A DNA stretch of 64,000 nucleotides from Euleptes europaea (Eukaryota; Chordata; Lepidosauria; Squamata; Sphaerodactylidae): contig NC_079325.1 of the NCBI RefSeq assembly GCF_029931775.1, forward strand, positions 21,557,461 to 21,621,460. Direction: 5' to 3'. Both the position numbers and the translations under genes were made by a program. The stretch's first letter is position 1. Every line of letters starts with the position of its first letter. The notes under the pieces were generated by a model. That model searched no databases, was not told the origin of the DNA, and saw only the letters and a program-made list of their open reading frames with translations. Shown piece after piece: positions 61,489 through 64,000 of the stretch.

Positions 61489-61706
61489 GGATTGCCAACC
61501 TCCAGGTGGGGCCTGGAGGTCTCCTAGAATTACAACTGGCCTCCCGATGAAAGTGATAATTTCCCCTGGGGAAAAAACGACAGCTTTGGAGGGTAGACTC
61601 CACGGCATTATACCCTGCTGAGTCTCTCCCCTCCCCAATCCCTGCCCTCCCCAGATTTCACCCCCAAATCTCCAGACATTTCCCAACCTAGAGTTGGCAA
61701 CCTTAG
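61489..61706 (+). mobile_element. hAT MITE, diverged subfamily
   Basis: AGGATTGCCAACCTCCAGG to AGAGTTGGCAACCTTA. The middle reads GGAGGGTAGACTCCACGGC and ATTATACCCTGCTGAGTC, features shared with the double-ended copies. Confidence 0.85.
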
Positions 61707-62631
61707 GCCAGACGAAGTTGCAAAAGGAAAAAAAGGGGAGGGGAGCAGATTTTTTCAGGACATTATTTTGAGACCTTGTCATGTCTCCATAGCAACATGT
61801 CCCACCAGTGTCCTAGAGAGAAATGACAGATATTGGAGGAACTTGTTGCTATATGCTGGTATGCCAAGGTCATCATGACTTGAAAAACCTTTTTTCATTT
61901 ATTTATTTTACTGTGTAACATCTGGGTCAATGGGGAACTCAAAAACATGCACACTGCTAGATACCATTGGGGTGGGCCTAATAAAAGGTATTTAATGGAT
62001 TGCGATCTTGGCTATAAAGCAGAAAGCCATTCTCCTAAGAGCCTGAAATTTGGCAAGCAGAGTTTCAAGAAAGAAGGATGCAATTCCTGAATATTTCATC
62101 CTAATTACAGAGAAAACAACAATGTCACAACTGGAAAGGAAGAATGAAAAAAAAAAGACTAAAATGAGCAAAACCCAGAAATAATTTATCTGTCTGAATG
62201 TGTTTGCAGCATTCTGCTTTCTCCGTCTGAGATACCAGAGATCTGCTGCCAGTCAAAGTGAAAAAAGTTCGATTCTAAGATGGACCACTGGTTGGACTTA
62301 GAAAACAGCAGCTGTCTACATTCAAAGCACCGATGTAGCTTTGCCAGTTCTTATTATACCCATGTGATGAAGCTATATTTTGTGCACTCTATAAGAAAGT
62401 TCAATTTTGTGCATAATTACAAATTATGAATAATTGCAGTTTATGACAATATGAATAAAGTATGCAAATTAGACATTTTATTTAATTTACTGTTACACTG
62501 ATAGCGTCTGTCTTTGGAGCCAAACAAAATACTAAGTGGAAAGGTTACAAGGAATGAAATGAATACTAAAAAGGTATGGGGAAGGAGGGGGGATATGCAG
62601 TGTGATAAAAAGGACAAGGAAGTCCAAGACA
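61707..62631. other. Repeat-free AT-rich block
   Basis: No repeat recognised. The part 62330-62500 has TATGCAAATTAG (octamer-like), GCATAATTACAAATTATG and TTTATTTAATTTAC. Candidate conserved element by composition only. Confidence 0.35.
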
Positions 62632-62782
62632 GCCAGTGTGGTGTAGCAGGTAATAGTATGGGACTGAGCTCTGGGAGACGGGGAGGTCTGAGCTCAAATC
62701 CCTACTCTGCCAAGAAGCTCACTGGGTGACCCTTGGCCAGTCGCTTACTCTCAACCCAAACTGCCTCACAGGGCTGTTGTGA
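62632..62782 (+). mobile_element. CORE SINE, 3' cut by a MITE
   Basis: CCAGTGTGGTGTAGCAGG, CTGAGCTCAAATCCC, CACTGGGTGACCCTTGGCC, CTGCCTCACAGGGCTGTTG. Confidence 0.78.
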
Positions 62783-63005
62783 TAGGGTTGCCAGCTCTGG
62801 ATTGGGAACTACCTGGAGGTTTTTTGGGGGTGAAGCCTGGGAAGGACAAGGTTTGAGCGGAGGGGAGGGACCTCAGCATGGTACAATGCCATAAAGTCCA
62901 CCCTCCAAGGCAGCCGTTTTCTCCAGGGGAACTGATCTTGATTGTCTGGAGATTAATTGTAATAGCGGGAGAGCTCCAGGAATCACCTGGAGGTTGGCAA
63001 CTCAA
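62783..63005 (-). mobile_element. hAT MITE (TAGGGTTGCCA family)
   Basis: TAGGGTTGCCAGCTCTGG to GGTTGGCAACTCA. The inner ATGGTACAATGCCATAAAG resembles the longer subfamily. Confidence 0.85.
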
Positions 63006-63011
63006 ATGGAT

Positions 63012-63203
63012 ATAATGGGGTTACTAAGTACTGCCTGGGAAATTCCTGGAAATTTGAAGGTGGTGACTGGAGAGGGCAGAGTTTGGAGAGGGAACACTGT
63101 AGGGATGGGATGCCATAGAGTCCACCAGCTGATGCTGCCATTTCCTCTGGGGAAACTGATCTCTGTGGTCTAAAGCTCAGTTATAATTCCAGGAGAACTC
63201 CAG
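63012..63203 (-). mobile_element. hAT MITE, end cut by a SINE
   Basis: TAATGGGGTTACTAAGTACT to GAGAACTCCAGACCCAGCC, where a CORE SINE begins. Confidence 0.7.
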
Positions 63204-63204
63204 A

Positions 63205-63520
63205 CCCAGCCAGCCTGGTGTACTGGTTAAGAGCGGTGGTTTGGAGCGGTGGTCTCTGATCTGGAGAACCAGGTTTGATTCCCCACACCTCCACATGAGC
63301 GGTGGAAGCTAATCTGGTGAACTGGGTTTGTTTCCCCACTCCTACGCAGGAAGCCAGCTGGGTGACCTTGGGCTAGTCACAGTTCTATTAAGAGCTCTCT
63401 CAGCCCCACCTACCTCCCATGGTGTCTGTTGTGGGGAAGGGAAGATGATTGTAAGCCGGTATGATTCTGCCTTAAGTGGTAGAGAAAGTCGGCATATAAA
63501 AACCAACTTCTTCTTCTCTA
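63205..63520 (+). mobile_element. MIR-like CORE SINE, full length
   Basis: CCTGGTGTACTGGTTAAGAG head, GGTTTGATTCCCC, CTGGGTGACCTTGGGCTAG, GTCGGCATATAAAAACC, (TTC)n. Confidence 0.9.
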
Positions 63521-63623
63521 GGAGGTTTGTAACTCTAGGATATAAGGAGAAAAAGAAAACCACATGTGCTGTTTTGAAGGGGTGAAGGGCTACATTTAAA
63601 AGCTCTAGATAGATGCTGAAGAA

Positions 63624-63846
63624 GTAGGATTGCCAGCTTTGGGTTGGGAAATTCCTGGAGATTTGGGGGAGGGGGACAGAGCCTGGGGAGGGTGAGGTTT
63701 GGAGAGGGGAGGGACCTCAGAGGGGTATAATTAATGCCATACAGTCCACCTTCCCAGGCAGCCATTTTCTGCAGGGGAACTGATCTCAGTCAACTGGAGA
63801 CCAGTTGTAATTCCTGGAAATCTCCAGCCACCACCTGGAGGTTATC
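63624..63846 (-). mobile_element. hAT MITE forming half of a palindrome
   Basis: AGTAGGATTGCCAGCTTTGG to CCACCACCTGGAGGTTATC. Its last 65 bp recur inverted immediately to the right. Confidence 0.85.
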
Positions 63847-63949
63847 AAATAAGAGGAACCAAACACTTTGGTTCCTCTTGTTTGATAACCTCTAGGTGGT
63901 GGCTGGAGATTTCCAGGAATTACAACTGGTCTCCAGATGACTGAGATCA
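63781..63949. repeat. Near-perfect palindrome, 83-bp arms, 3-nt loop
   Basis: The left arm 63781-63863 and right arm 63867-63949 are complementary with few mismatches. Each contains the last 65 bp of the MITE plus about 20 bp of extra sequence (ATAAGAGGAACCAAA type). The loop is CAC. Confidence 0.92.
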
Positions 63950-64000
63950 GCCAACTCAAGAGCTAGTTACATAACAGCCTAAGTTGGTTGCTGATGAAGA

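Overview
The window looks like nuclear DNA of a squamate reptile, most likely a lizard. It holds a vertebrate GPCR gene, the first exon of a vertebrate Rab11 effector gene, and a dense layer of repeats typical of squamates: a Bov-B LINE tail, Sauria-type and other tRNA SINEs, 5S-rRNA-derived SINEs, MIR-like CORE SINEs, CR1/L2 LINE pieces, a Penelope-like element and very many short hAT-type DNA transposons. The clade within squamates cannot be fixed from this sequence alone. No LTR retrovirus, Polinton, CRISPR array, operon or rRNA gene was seen.

Two host genes are supported, both on the minus strand. (1) The first coding exon of RAB11FIP1 lies at 1783-2186, inside a CpG island that runs to about 2450. 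The rest of that gene lies beyond the left edge. (2) A complete two-exon prolactin-releasing-peptide receptor of the PRLHR2 type has exon 1 at 37000-37418 and exon 2 at 29311-29944. They are separated by a 7,055-bp intron, with consensus splice sites splitting the DRY arginine codon. The spliced protein is 350 residues and looks intact. The pair PRLHR2 > RAB11FIP1 matches the human 10q26 pair PRLHR > RAB11FIP2 in order and strand, as I recall that map. The locus therefore looks like the second half of a whole-genome-duplication paralogon (the 8p/10q FGFR-ADRB paralogon) whose PRLHR2 member is absent in mammals.

Layout. 1-2.45 kb: Bov-B tail, CR1-like piece, tRNA-Ala SINEs grading into a tandem SINE array that abuts RAB11FIP1 exon 1. 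2.5-29.3 kb: intergenic repeats, with a nested complex at 17.5-21.4 kb (CR1 carrying a hAT MITE, then a Penelope-like element carrying a 1.17-kb hAT element). 29.3-37.4 kb: PRLHR2, whose intron is mostly repeats. 37.4-64 kb: upstream intergenic DNA, again repeats plus AT-rich single-copy blocks that may include conserved non-coding elements.

The dominant repeat is a hAT-type MITE of about 205 bp (ends TAGGGTTGCCA / TGGCAACCCTA). I count more than 30 copies or pieces. Sixteen copies with readable borders have 8-bp target duplications matching at 7 or 8 positions, and one more matches at 6. One copy sits in a CR1 element whose uninterrupted relative is also in the window. Other unusual structure includes at least six long hairpin (fold-back) elements, two of them inserted in MITEs with 15-16-bp flanking repeats, and a set of small retroposons with hammerhead-ribozyme-like cores.
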